A stretch of DNA of 64,000 nucleotides from DATJKD01 sp963834855 (GCA_963834855.1 CAWIDH010000004.1:186001-250000), one strand, 5' to 3'; shown: positions 1 through 8,229, numbered from the stretch's first letter. Numbers and translations: made by a program. Notes: a model not told the origin generated them from the letters alone.

Positions 1-101
1 CGAGCCAGATGACGCCGGTCGTCGCTCCGTAGTTTTGCAGGTGTCGTCGACCTTCCGTGGCACTTCGATGCCGTCACGGGACGGGGAAGTCCCTTACATT
101 C

Positions 102-108
102 GTTAGGC
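102..108 (+). other. integron attC-like 3' core site (R')
   Basis: The heptamer GTTAGGC at 102-108 fits the GTTRRRY core of an integron cassette recombination site, and a gene starts only 5 nt downstream, which is the usual cassette spacing. The matching RYYYAAC half would lie upstream of the window, so the full folded site cannot be verified. The call rests on this motif plus a second site-like pair flanking the next gene. Confidence 0.4.
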
Positions 109-113
109 GCAAC

Positions 114-605
114 ATGCTTCGCAACCTAATCGCCTGCGTAGTAGCTCTCGTGGCGATTGAGGTGCTTGCGCAAGTCCGGTTGCCCGACGGATGGGTGACG
201 GACTATGACTATGAGGAAAGCCTAACCGCCTATCTGAAGAGACAGCACGATGCTGCGGTGGATCGCAAGCTAGTGCCCTATGTTTACTTGTACGCTGACT
301 GGTGCGGAGCTTGTATCGCACTCAGGCACAGAGTCACGAAGGACCCGAACTTCGCGAGGGTATTTGCCGGCACTCACGTGGTCGCGCTGGACTTTGACTC
401 CTTGCGGAGCGTGAAGGATAAGCCAGCTTTCTTGGCTATTGGAGCGCCGATGATCATTCCGATTGAGAGCGATGGCACACTTGGAGCGTCCGCGGTGAAC
501 GGTGTGCCCTGGGAACGCATGCCGAAGAATGTGGTTGAAGTTCTCTGTACGTTTTTTGAAGCTCGCGCGATACCTGGCACAGTCGTTGATCGGGGATGTC
601 CGTGA
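114..605 (+). CDS. exported thioredoxin-fold protein (cassette-like gene)
   Basis: A 163-residue protein. Residues 1-19 form a hydrophobic signal peptide ending near VLAQ, so the product should be periplasmic. The motif YADWCGAC at about 60-67 is a thioredoxin-type CxxC (Cys64, Cys67), as in thiol-disulfide reductases of the DsbD-gamma/thioredoxin_7 type. The remaining 95 residues are plausible for a compact thioredoxin fold. I chose the ATG at 114 over the GTG at 57 because it opens directly on the signal peptide and sits just after an attC-like core. The base composition is visibly less GC-rich than later genes, and another site-like heptamer follows 28 nt after the stop. Both facts suggest a mobile cassette. 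The substrate is unknown. Confidence 0.7.
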   Translation: MLRNLIACVVALVAIEVLAQVRLPDGWVTDYDYEESLTAYLKRQHDAAVDRKLVPYVYLYADWCGACIALRHRVTKDPNFARVFAGTHVVALDFDSLRSVKDKPAFLAIGAPMIIPIESDGTLGASAVNGVPWERMPKNVVEVLCTFFEARAIPGTVVDRGCP

Positions 606-632
606 GCACTAGATGGTGACGGTTGACACATC

Positions 633-639
633 GCCTAAC
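633..639 (+). other. integron attC-like 5' core site (R''), split by IS
   Basis: GCCTAAC fits RYYYAAC, 28 nt after the preceding stop codon. Its presumed partner GTTAGCC lies at 2004-2010, on the far side of the IS3-family element. Removing the IS leaves a site of about 134 bp, within the known attC size range. GTTAGCC departs from the GTTRRRY consensus at one position, so this is a moderate call. Confidence 0.35.
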
Positions 640-711
640 TACCGGATGCAGCGACGGTGATAGTTCCTACGGTTTAGTGGACACCCTGAACTAACTGTTC
701 AGGAGTGTCAG

Positions 712-1074
712 ATGCCAAGACCAGGTCCGAGGACGACGAACAAGTACAGCGACCGATTCAAGGCCACAGCGGTGAAGCTGAGCGAGCTGCCGGGCGTTGC
801 GGTGCAGGACGTCGCGGAGTCGCTTTACATCCATCCGTTCATGCTGTCTCGTTGGCGCAAGCAAGCACGCGAGGGATGGATCGTGACGAAAGGCGTGGAG
901 GTCGAGAAGGACGTAGCGGCGGAGCTCAAGGCGCTGCGGCGGATGAAGAAAGACTACGAGCGATTGAAGCTCGAGCATGAGCTTTTAAAAAAAGCCATCG
1001 AGTTCACTTCGCAACGAAGAGCGAGATCTTCGAATTCATCGAAGCCCAGGAGCACACGTTCCCGGTCCGCGTGA
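712..1074 (+). CDS. IS3-family transposase OrfA
   Basis: A 120-residue protein with an N-terminal helix-turn-helix (transposase_8 type; YSDRFKATAVKLSEL, then a recognition helix near HPFMLSRWRKQ) that binds the terminal repeats. A leucine-zipper-like segment ends in EHELLKKA, typical of OrfA. The run of seven A at 987-993, read as two in-frame AAA codons, is a classic -1 slippery site. Shifting there enters the OrfB frame, which stays open from 990 through 1071, so an OrfAB fusion transposase is expected. The last ~27 residues after the slippery site are arginine/serine-rich and look like out-of-frame tail. Confidence 0.85.
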   Translation: MPRPGPRTTNKYSDRFKATAVKLSELPGVAVQDVAESLYIHPFMLSRWRKQAREGWIVTKGVEVEKDVAAELKALRRMKKDYERLKLEHELLKKAIEFTSQRRARSSNSSKPRSTRSRSA

Positions 1075-1874
1075 TGTGCGGACTGTACGGAGTGAGCTCG
1101 AGTGGTTTCTATGCATGGCGGGGGCGTCCGAAGAGCCGGCGAGCGGTCGAGGACGAGCGGCTGCTGGAGGGGATTTGTGAGGCGCATGCGCAGAGCCGGG
1201 AGACGTACGGCAGCCCGCGGGTGCACGAGGCGCTGCAGCGAGGCGGCGAGCTGGTGGGGCGGCGGCGAATCGAGCGATTGATGCGGGAAAACGGCATTCA
1301 GGCGTGCTCGGCGCGGCTGTACCGGCGAATGCCGGGGCTCGGCCGGTTCTTCTCGAGCGTCGGCAATCGGGTGCGGGAACTCACGGTGACTCGGCCCGAC
1401 CAGGTGTGGGTGGGGGACGTGACGTACCTGAAGGTGAATGGGGCGTGGAGATACCTCGCGACGGTGATGGATCGCTATTCACGGCGAGTGCTCGGCTGGG
1501 CGCTGAGTGCGGAGAAGACGGCGCAGATTGTGCGTCGGGCGCTTCAGCAGGCGATCCGCCGCCGACGTCCGGGCCCCGGTCTGATCTTTCACAGCGATCG
1601 GGGCGTGGAGAATCTGGCGGAGGAGGTCAAACGGACGCTGCGGCGTGCGCGGCTGGAGCAGAGCCTGAACCGACCGCGACGGATGAACGACAACGCGCAC
1701 ATGGAGTCGTGGTTCAAGTCGATGAAGTCGGACATGTACCACCGTCAGAGCTTCGGCAGCGACCGTGAGCTGCGCGAGGCGCTGCGCTCGTACGTGGAGT
1801 TCTACAACGCGGTGCGACTACACTCGGCGCTCGGGTACCGATCACCGGTTGAATTCGAAAGCCAATGCAACTAA
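1071..1874 (+). CDS. IS3-family transposase OrfB (rve integrase)
   Basis: A 267-residue integrase-core protein. An HTH_21 segment (RETYGSPRVHEAL) is followed by the rve domain. The catalytic acidic residues are visible in WVGDVTYL (first Asp), FHSDRGVEN (second Asp) and AHMESWFKS (Glu), giving the DDE triad. The C-terminal FYNAVRLHSALGYRSPVEFE is the standard IS3 ending. No internal stops are present, so the element may still be active. It is probably translated mainly as a -1 frameshift product from OrfA; the GTG at 1071 is only a nominal start. Confidence 0.9.
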   Translation: MMCGLYGVSSSGFYAWRGRPKSRRAVEDERLLEGICEAHAQSRETYGSPRVHEALQRGGELVGRRRIERLMRENGIQACSARLYRRMPGLGRFFSSVGNRVRELTVTRPDQVWVGDVTYLKVNGAWRYLATVMDRYSRRVLGWALSAEKTAQIVRRALQQAIRRRRPGPGLIFHSDRGVENLAEEVKRTLRRARLEQSLNRPRRMNDNAHMESWFKSMKSDMYHRQSFGSDRELREALRSYVEFYNAVRLHSALGYRSPVEFESQCN

Positions 1875-2003
1875 CCAACGGGTGTCCACTTTTTCGTAGG
1901 AACTCTCCCTTGGCAGACTTTGCAAGGCACGCCGCAGACGCGCGCCGAGAGGTTGCGCCTGCGTCGCGCTCCTACTGTCGGCGTGCGGCGGCTTAGCGCG
2001 GGC

Positions 2004-2010
2004 GTTAGCC
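2004..2010 (+). other. attC-like 3' core (R') downstream of the IS
   Basis: The stretch GCTTAGCGCGGGCGTTAGCC (1991-2010) closely resembles the 3' end of integron attC/VCR-type sites, with an L'-like TTAGC box, a short spacer and a GTT-core. A gene begins 14 nt later. The seven-base core has one departure from GTTRRRY. It pairs with the half-site at 633-639 if the intervening IS is removed. Confidence 0.4.
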
Positions 2011-2023
2011 GGCATTAGTCACG

Positions 2024-2212
2024 ATGCCCTTCAAAAGCAAAGCGCAGCGTCGAAAATTCGCGCAGCTCTTGGTCGAGGGTAAGATCAAGCCAGAGACGTA
2101 TGAGGAGTGGAACCGTGAGACCGGCCGCAAGGTACTTCCGGAAAGAGTCCGGCCCAAGAAGAAACGCACTACAAGAAAGCGCCGCGGTAAAGGAAAGCGG
2201 ACCAAGCTCTAA
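2024..2212 (+). CDS. small basic protein, cassette-like gene
   Basis: A 62-residue, strongly basic protein opening MPFKSKAQRRKFAQLL. It contains EEWNRETG in the middle and an Arg/Lys-rich tail (PKKKRTTRKRRGKGKR). The opening resembles small phage and mobile-element proteins that start MPxKSKAQRR. Their function is not established, though nucleic-acid binding is a fair guess from the charge. It starts 14 nt after an attC-like core, as cassette genes do. I see no convincing second attC downstream, only a CCGGA..TCCGG hairpin near 2237-2255. Confidence 0.55.
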   Translation: MPFKSKAQRRKFAQLLVEGKIKPETYEEWNRETGRKVLPERVRPKKKRTTRKRRGKGKRTKL

Positions 2213-2389
2213 TGCCGGCTCACAACTCGTGCCACCGGATGGGCGCGTCCGGTCGGGTTCGACGCGCAGGGGAGCCTCTGGCTGCACTGGGTACGACCAC
2301 CTCGGACCGAATTCACGCTGCAGGGGGCTTGAATGCCGGGAGCGCTAAGCGAAGTTTGCGGGGTTTCCGGGAACCAGGACGGTGGCGCT

Positions 2390-3667
2390 CTACTTCCCAG
2401 GAATGACCGTCTTGTTGGCGTAGTAGGTGCCCTGATGCGAAGCCGACATCGGGACGTGTCTCTCGCGCGGGCGAACCTCGCCGGGCGTATCGCGATTAGT
2501 GAAGACCGAGTATCCAAACCTGTTGTCGAGCTTCCAGCCCAGAATGACTGTCCACCCGGCGCCCATCATGACTGCCAACGCCGACTTGAACTGATCCTTG
2601 TTCTTGCAAAGGAAGATTCCTGCGTTCGGATCGAACAATAAGAGCACGTCGTTGCGGGCGAAGTAGGCCGCGATGGCGTGTCCTCCGATCCTGCCGCCGC
2701 TTTCTCCGGTGCCGGCGACGGACGCGCTGATCAGCACGCCCGTGCCCACTCTGAATTCGTCATCCGTAATCAGCGCGCGCACGAAGGCAGCGGGGCCCTC
2801 TTTGAAATCCTTCTCAGCGATGCTCTTGCTGCAAACGATCCCGCTGAAACCGTGCTTGCGCGCGACGCCGGCGTCAACGAGCTTGGCATCGAGGTGCGTG
2901 GCAATTTCCTTCCAGTCGTAACGATACTTCGTCGCTTCCTCGAATCGCGCTTGCGCCGCGTCGGCTTGCGCCTGCGTGACCCCCTTTTTCTGAAGCTGCG
3001 CGAATATGTTGTTCCAGTTATTGGTCCTGATCGTATCAATATCGCTTTTCAGGGCGCGCTGGACCGCAACGCCAGCGACGTGCTGGTCGCGCTCCCTCTG
3101 AATGGGCGACTTCGCGGGACCGGCCGAGGCGGGGGCACTCTTCGGCTTTCTGTAAGTCAGTCGCCCGCCGGTCAGTACGCGCCGGAGCCAGTGTAGGCAC
3201 TGTCCTTCGCAGACACCTTCCTTGACGTCCGTCCACTTGGAAGTGTGGTCCTTGTGACGCTGCCCTTGGCTGTATGCGTCAGCGAGTGTCGCGGCGGTGC
3301 GGCCGGTTATGAGTTCGACAACGTCCTGATTACCGCCGATTGCGACCCCAGGTTCCTTATCGGCGTAGGTAGCGATCCCGCCGCCGACAGCCACCAGCCC
3401 GCGCACCTGTTTCGCATCATCGGCGTTGGCGACCCATTGAATTCCTGTTGTGCCGCAGCGTTTGCAGGTGCAAGTCAGGACCGTGCCGCTGGCCGGCAGC
3501 GGAGCGGCTTGAAACGATTTCTTCCTGCAGCGCGAGACAGGACAAATGAAATAGCTATGCATGCAGGTCTCTGCCGAGAAACCAACCGCAGGAGGCATGT
3601 CGCGTCTTTGCCAAGAGACCATAGCGCCCACGAGCCGCCGTGTCCATGGAGCAAACGCGCCTCGCAC
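2390..3667 (-). CDS. YopT/AvrPphB-type (C58) cysteine protease-like protein
   Basis: A 425-residue protein. An N-terminal zinc-ribbon-like patch (CPVSRC at about 42-47 and CTCKRC at about 66-71) precedes a C58-like protease region. GVCEGQCLHWLRR (151-163) resembles the nucleophile motif GxCxxxxxxWL, with Cys153 the likeliest catalytic residue and Cys157 an alternative. GGHAIAAYF supplies His330 and LLFDPNAG supplies Asp346. The 16-residue His-Asp spacing matches that family. C58 enzymes include type III effectors that cleave host proteins, but free-living bacteria also carry relatives of unknown role. No signal peptide is visible. Starts at residue 24 or 36 (3598 or 3562) are possible; residue 36 lies just before the zinc ribbon. 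The gene is convergent with the cassette region and looks horizontally acquired. Confidence 0.6.
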   Translation of the reverse strand: MRGAFAPWTRRLVGAMVSWQRRDMPPAVGFSAETCMHSYFICPVSRCRKKSFQAAPLPASGTVLTCTCKRCGTTGIQWVANADDAKQVRGLVAVGGGIATYADKEPGVAIGGNQDVVELITGRTAATLADAYSQGQRHKDHTSKWTDVKEGVCEGQCLHWLRRVLTGGRLTYRKPKSAPASAGPAKSPIQRERDQHVAGVAVQRALKSDIDTIRTNNWNNIFAQLQKKGVTQAQADAAQARFEEATKYRYDWKEIATHLDAKLVDAGVARKHGFSGIVCSKSIAEKDFKEGPAAFVRALITDDEFRVGTGVLISASVAGTGESGGRIGGHAIAAYFARNDVLLLFDPNAGIFLCKNKDQFKSALAVMMGAGWTVILGWKLDNRFGYSVFTNRDTPGEVRPRERHVPMSASHQGTYYANKTVIPGK

Positions 3668-3790
3668 CGAAGGCGCTCAACCATCCTGAAAAATTGATTG
3701 CGAGGCTGTCAGGAAGAGCACTTTCCTGGATGGACGCCCACGCACCGGTAACGCAAGCAACCCAATGAAGCGCAACGGGTTTCGGTCGTT

Positions 3791-4495
3791 CTACGCCTCC
3801 ACCAGCGTCAGCAGTTCCGGGTCATCGTTCTCCGGCTTGTTGACTCGCTTGCTGACCCGATGTGCGCGCATCAGCTCTGACGGATACGGCACCAGAAGAT
3901 CTGTTGCCTGCTCAGACGTACCGGTCAGCCAGGTGTCCACGGCTTCGGGAGGCAAGATCAGCGGCATGCGCTGTTTCGCGTTGTGAATTTCCGTCAGCAG
4001 CTCATTCGCAGGCATCGTGATGATCGCGCAGGACAGCACGTCCTCGCCCGACTCCGTCCTGGAGCGGTCCCACAGCGCGGCAATCGAGAACACCTCGTCG
4101 TCACCCGCCGGCTGGATGTAGTACGGCTGCTTCGTGCCGTCCGGCTGGACCTGCCACTCGTAGAAGCCCGCTGCAGGCATCACGCATCGCTGACTGCGCC
4201 TCCACGGTCCGCGCCACGCCGGCGCCACGTCGAGCTTCTCGATCATGGCGTTGATCGTCGAGTACTTCGGCGGTTCCCCTCGCGCGAAGAACGGAATCAG
4301 ACCCCAGCGCATCGGATCGATCCGACGCTCGCCGCCGACCTGCCGGATGACCCGCAGCACCGGCACGCGCTGCGAGGGTGCGACGTTGTAGCTCGGCCGG
4401 TACGCCTCTCCCATCCACGCCTCCCACTGTCGCGCAGTCAGGTTGTAGGCGCGCTCCATCGCGGCTTCATCGGGTGTGACGTAGCGTCCGCACAT
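3791..4495 (-). CDS. yedK: SRAP-domain protein (YedK/HMCES family)
   Basis: A 234-residue protein starting MCGRY. Cys2 becomes the N-terminal nucleophile that forms a thiazolidine crosslink to abasic sites in single-stranded DNA, so the start must be the ATG at 4495 rather than the upstream in-frame ATG at 4582. Other family landmarks are YNVAPSQ (Asn37), GFYEW (the active-site Glu) and the IH of TEIHNAKQRMP, where a short insertion (NAKQ) splits the usual IHxRMP. The length matches YedK (about 220). Role: shielding abasic sites during replication and repair. It stands alone, with no SOS-like partner next to it. Confidence 0.93.
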   Translation of the reverse strand: MCGRYVTPDEAAMERAYNLTARQWEAWMGEAYRPSYNVAPSQRVPVLRVIRQVGGERRIDPMRWGLIPFFARGEPPKYSTINAMIEKLDVAPAWRGPWRRSQRCVMPAAGFYEWQVQPDGTKQPYYIQPAGDDEVFSIAALWDRSRTESGEDVLSCAIITMPANELLTEIHNAKQRMPLILPPEAVDTWLTGTSEQATDLLVPYPSELMRAHRVSKRVNKPENDDPELLTLVEA

Positions 4496-5731
4496 CGACG
4501 AATGATCGCGTCTGGTTGGGAACGCTGTCCATACAGTATTGCGAGGTGCCGAAATCTGCATTAGATATCCATGGATGCCCACAGGTGGGATGGGGTGTCT
4601 GGCCGGCCCTGCCGAGGCAGTTCGCGTCAGTCTGCAAGCCGCTCACAGGCGGAACCCCACAGGCAGCTACTCGATGAGCTGGGAGGTGCGTGTGCGTGAT
4701 TCCTCGCCTGGTGCGTGCCGCCATCTGCCCCCTCATCGGCTTCGTCCCAATGCATGTGAATCCAGCTGCTGAAGATCGGTGTTGAGCGTCACCGATATAT
4801 TTATTGTCGAACATGAAGGTCACGCTTCGCTCGACCGTCGATCCTTGTCGAATGCGCAGGTAATGGTTCGCGTCGTCGCAACGTCTGGCAGCGGGGCATG
4901 GATACCGATGCGGTCCCGTCGACGCGAAGCATCTATGACCTGCAAGACTGCCGGGTATCCCACCAGCTCGTTCAACCCGACGAGGCTTCCAGGTCAGCGA
5001 TTGTCAGGTCGCTGCCGGCTTCGCCTTCACGGCCGCCAGAACAGATCGTTGACGAAGGTCGGGCCATTGACCATGCCCTCGTCGGCGATATCGCGACGCT
5101 GTGACGTCATCGGATCTCCGTTGCGAACAAGGTGCAGGGGCCGGTCTGCCGCGAGTGCATCCGATCCAGGGACGAAGGGCTTGCGAGTAACGAAGAATCG
5201 GTCGGAATGCGCAAGTCCGCCTTGCCGGAGCTACCGTCAGGCCACCGATGTCTCGAATTCACGCCATTTTCAAGAGCACGACCCAACGTTCAGGAATCGT
5301 GCGGATCCATGCGTGCACTGGCCACGGAAGTACGGTGATCGGAGTGTTCCCGGTGGACGCCACTGGCGTGATCGTTGTGTCCCGAGAAATCGAGTGGCTC
5401 ACGGATGCGGTTCTGCATCGTCGTCTTGACGGCCGCACGAGCCGCGCGTCCACGGAAGCAAAAGCACGTTGTCAGCTCGGAACGTACTGTCGCGGTACCC
5501 TCGATGTCAGAGGGCATGCATCCTGTTCGAGGGCTGGCCCAACATTCTCGACGCGAAGTTCCACAGACACGTAGCCAGATGCGCGAAAGCCGTTCGATGG
5601 ATGACATACCCTTGCGTCAGTTGACGTCGGTCCTCGACCAGCCGACTGGCGAGCGTGGGACAGGTCAGCTGCGTTTCGAGAGCGCCTTCGCGTCGTTGCG
5701 AGCCGCAGCTCTCGCGCAAGTTATTGCGGAT
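4496..5731. other. 1.2-kb stretch without a supportable gene
   Basis: Open frames exist on both strands here (the longest at 4779-5429), but their translations are low-complexity Arg/Ser/Pro strings with no recognisable domain, no convincing ribosome-binding site and no codon pattern like the neighbours. Local A+T is slightly higher near 4780-4820. I see no tRNA, no IS remnant and no repeat array. It may be decayed accessory DNA linked to the island to the left. Confidence 0.5.
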
Positions 5732-6124
5732 CTAGGCCAATGCAGGCTTGCGCCAGGCGCCGTCGGTGTCGCTCGATGCGCACCGCCTCACGTCGCCGAT
5801 GGCGCTGCCGTCGTAGCGAAGCTCGCCGGTCTGGCCGTCGTAGGTCATGCCGGCGGGCGCGACGCCCGTGCTGACTTTGACCAGACGGGTCGGGAAGCGA
5901 GACTTCCAGCCCGAGGCGCGGTTCTGATCGCCCGGCGTCCAGCGGTTGAGCGGGTCGAGCTGCCAGATCCCGAGCTGCACCGTCTCGGCGCGGCCGCGCA
6001 CAAACGGGATCTCCGGCACCGAGGCAAAGTCCAGCCGCCCCGGCGGCACCCTCTGCTTGATCGGCTGCGCCAACACCGCCCCGATCCAACCCATCATCAG
6101 CAGCAGTAACAGCTTCCTCATCAC
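5732..6124 (-). CDS. small secreted protein of unknown function
   Basis: A 130-residue protein. The first ~20 residues (MMRKLLLLLMMGWIGAVLAQ) are a clear signal peptide. The mature part is polar, with WTPGDQNRASGWKSRFPTR near the middle and GMTYDGQTGELRYDGSAIG toward the end; no domain is recognised. Its start codon overlaps the stop of the zinc-finger gene by 4 nt (ATGA type), so the two are translationally coupled. The start could be the second Met (6121). Confidence 0.65.
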   Translation of the reverse strand: MMRKLLLLLMMGWIGAVLAQPIKQRVPPGRLDFASVPEIPFVRGRAETVQLGIWQLDPLNRWTPGDQNRASGWKSRFPTRLVKVSTGVAPAGMTYDGQTGELRYDGSAIGDVRRCASSDTDGAWRKPALA

Positions 6125-6648
6125 CCACCCCTGAGCTCCCTTCGAATCTCCGCGAGCTCACCCTCAGCGAGGCCTGGCGAGAAGTGCTTCAGGCGATCGA
6201 TCACGTCGGTCGTCTCGAAATACACCGACGCGCAACGCAGGTGAACGTACCCCGAGGGCTCGAACCGGCCTTCCTCGAAGTACACGAGACGGATGCGCCA
6301 CGCTCCCTTCTCGATCGGCTCGCGACAGCTTCGACAGGTTGAGCGACCGCTGGGCGCGCGCTGGATGCCGTCGATGCGCGGCACACGCCTGTGCGCCACG
6401 CCATGCCTGGCCGCGGCCTCGAGTGCGGGACGATCGTCGAACTCCTGGGCCGTCGTCTGCACCGCTTCGAGAAAGGACTCCGGGCGCTTGTACGCCGCGC
6501 AGGCGAGGTGAAACCAGAGCGTCACCTCACCCTCGCCGAAGGGATTGGGCAGCCGCTCGCCAAGGCGCAGCGTACCCTTGGCAATGGGCTCACCGCAGCC
6601 GCGGCACTTCGCGCGGCCGGTCGAGGCCGGTTCGATCACGTGGGTCAC
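6121..6648 (-). CDS. protein with two PARP-type zinc fingers
   Basis: A 175-residue protein made of two similar modules. Module 1 has Cys15, Cys18, His47 and Cys50 (CRGC ... FHLAC). Module 2 has Cys105, Cys108, His136 and Cys139 (CRSC ... VHLRC). The CxxC-(28-30)-HxxC spacing and the surrounding EPIAKG/EPIEKG and FxxG...Y/FHLxC pattern match the PARP-type zinc finger, which recognises nicked or broken DNA in eukaryotic PARP1 and DNA ligase III. Here it stands without a catalytic domain. A DNA-damage or nick-binding role is inference. It is the first gene of a two-gene operon with the secreted protein at 5732. Confidence 0.72.
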   Translation of the reverse strand: MTHVIEPASTGRAKCRGCGEPIAKGTLRLGERLPNPFGEGEVTLWFHLACAAYKRPESFLEAVQTTAQEFDDRPALEAAARHGVAHRRVPRIDGIQRAPSGRSTCRSCREPIEKGAWRIRLVYFEEGRFEPSGYVHLRCASVYFETTDVIDRLKHFSPGLAEGELAEIRRELRGG

Positions 6649-6723
6649 GTCAGAATTGTGGCGGAGCGCGAGGGATTCGAAAACGGGAGAAACAGAAGGC
6701 CGATTTCGACGGTCTTTGAGGCA

Positions 6724-7719
6724 ATGGCTTTAGCATCTCCGAAAGCAGTGACTTACCGGTCGATCCTTCCATCCTGGGTACGGCGGGCTCGGTTCGCCCA
6801 TGTCATTGGCGCAGCACTGCTCGCGACGGGAATCTCGGATGTGTCGAGTGCGAAGGAGCAGGCGCCCGCCGGGACCATCGAGGTCATCGGTGGCCGGATT
6901 CACCTGACGATCGCCGACGCGGACCTGGCACCGGCCCGCGACCGGCTGCGGGCCTGGACGGTGCGCTCGGCCGACGTCGTAGCCCGGTATTACGGCCGTT
7001 TTCCCATGCAGGATGTGCAGGTGGTCCTGGAGTCGCAGCCAGGCTCCGGCGTCGGCCACGGTGTCGCGTTTCGAGAGGGTGGAGGCATCATCAACGTCAC
7101 CGTCGGATCAGCGATAACCGAAGAAGAATTGCGTGACGATTGGGTCCTGGTACACGAAATGATTCACCTTGCGCTGCCGAACATCCGGCGCCAGCACATA
7201 TGGCTCTCGGAAGGCATCTCGACCTACGTGGAGAGCGTGGCGCGTGTGCAGGCCGGTGATCTGCCGGCGACGGAGGTCTGGTCCCAGCTCATGCGCGCGA
7301 TGCCGCAGGGACTCCCGAGCGCCGACGACCAGGGCCTTGACCACACGCACACCTGGGGAAGAACCTACTGGGGCGGAGCGTTGTTCTGTCTGCAGGCAGA
7401 CATCGACATCCGCGAACGCACGCACGGCCGCAAGGGGTTGCAGGATGCCCTGGCCGCGGTCGCCGCGGCGAGCCGCGGTGACTTCTCGCTGTGGCCGATC
7501 GACGCGGTGCTGCGCGTGGGCGATGCGGCGATCGGAGTCGACGCGCTCGCGGAGCTGTACGCCGAGACGAAGGACAAGCCCGTCGCGCCGGACCTGGACG
7601 CGCTCTGGTCCAGTCTCGGCGTCGTGCGCGACGGCTCCACCGTGCGTCTCGACGACGAAGCGCCGCGGGCAGCGATACGACGCGCCATCATGGCCCCGCA
7701 GAGCGCCAGGACAGACTGA
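6724..7719 (+). CDS. exported HExxH zinc metallopeptidase (peptidase MA-like)
   Basis: A 331-residue protein. The ATG at 6724 follows a GAGG 4 nt upstream and gives a long signal-like N-terminus with hydrophobic core FAHVIGAALLATGISDV, so periplasmic export is expected. The longer frame upstream overlaps the antisense zinc-finger gene and is not used. VHEMIHLALP provides the HExxH zinc site (His144, Glu145, His148), and WLSEGISTYVE places the third ligand Glu163 in the WLxEGxA/SxYxE context of the gluzincin (peptidase MA/M1-like) clan. Its stop is 4 nt before the TrmO-like start. The substrate is unknown. Confidence 0.78.
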   Translation: MALASPKAVTYRSILPSWVRRARFAHVIGAALLATGISDVSSAKEQAPAGTIEVIGGRIHLTIADADLAPARDRLRAWTVRSADVVARYYGRFPMQDVQVVLESQPGSGVGHGVAFREGGGIINVTVGSAITEEELRDDWVLVHEMIHLALPNIRRQHIWLSEGISTYVESVARVQAGDLPATEVWSQLMRAMPQGLPSADDQGLDHTHTWGRTYWGGALFCLQADIDIRERTHGRKGLQDALAAVAAASRGDFSLWPIDAVLRVGDAAIGVDALAELYAETKDKPVAPDLDALWSSLGVVRDGSTVRLDDEAPRAAIRRAIMAPQSARTD

Positions 7720-7720
7720 C

Positions 7721-8131
7721 GTGAAGAAATACGAGCTCGAGCCCATCGGCGTGATTCGCTCGCCCATTACGAATGCGGCCGATGCGCCGCTCTTCTACAC
7801 GGAAGGAGCGCCGGACGTCCGCCTGGAGCTGTCGCCGGCCTACCTGGACGGACTGGACCGGATGAAGGTCGGGGATGAGATCATCGTCATCACCTGGCTG
7901 CACCTCGGTCGCAGGGATGTCCTCAAGGTCCATCCCCGGGATGACGCCTCTCGTCCGCTTACGGGTGTGTTCTCCACTCGATCCCAGGATCGTCCCAATC
8001 CCCTGGGGCTGCATCGCGCCAGGGTGCTCGGGATCGACGGAGGCGTCCTGCACATCGGCCCCATGGAAGCGATCGACGGCACACCGGTCGTCGACATCAA
8101 GCGGGTTGTCGGAGAGTCAGTCGACTGGTGA
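7721..8131 (+). CDS. TsaA/TrmO-domain tRNA methyltransferase-like protein
   Basis: A 136-residue protein from a GTG at 7721. It begins YELEPIGVIRSPI, the typical opening of the TsaA/TrmO beta-barrel, and contains TRSQDRPNPLGLHRARVLGI, the SAM-binding signature RSPxRPNPIG-like loop. Full TrmO, which N6-methylates t6A37 in tRNA-Thr, is about 235 residues. This short form has only the N-terminal catalytic domain, as many archaeal and bacterial homologues do. It lies directly after the metallopeptidase. Methyltransferase activity is inferred from the family. Confidence 0.82.
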   Translation: MKKYELEPIGVIRSPITNAADAPLFYTEGAPDVRLELSPAYLDGLDRMKVGDEIIVITWLHLGRRDVLKVHPRDDASRPLTGVFSTRSQDRPNPLGLHRARVLGIDGGVLHIGPMEAIDGTPVVDIKRVVGESVDW

Positions 8132-8229
8132 GGCGGGGAGGCCGCGCGCATCGAGCGACGCAGCTTCGCGAATGTGGCCGAAACTGCCAAACTGCGGATC
8201 CCGCCCGTAACGATTGAAGGCACGACCCG

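Larger units (their letters stand above)
662..1904 (+). mobile_element. IS3-family insertion sequence
   Basis: Imperfect terminal inverted repeats of about 25 bp bound the element. The left end at 662-686 begins AGTTCCTACG and contains AGTGGACACCC; the right end at 1880-1904 is its complement with four mismatches in the middle. Inside are the two overlapping transposase frames typical of IS3, linked by an A7 slippery run. I could not identify a target-site duplication at these exact ends, so the true ends may lie one to several bases away. It appears to have inserted into a cassette recombination site. Confidence 0.88.

Noticed and set aside
2024..2212. Ribosomal protein-like gene, because of basic tail
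   Set aside because: Length and opening motif do not match a known ribosomal protein.
2213..2300. Second attC after the small basic gene
   Set aside because: Only a CCGGA/TCCGG hairpin; no RYYYAAC or GTTRRRY core was found.
4779..5429. 216-residue open frame in the gene-poor region
   Set aside because: No domain, no ribosome-binding site, unusual composition; kept as gene-free.
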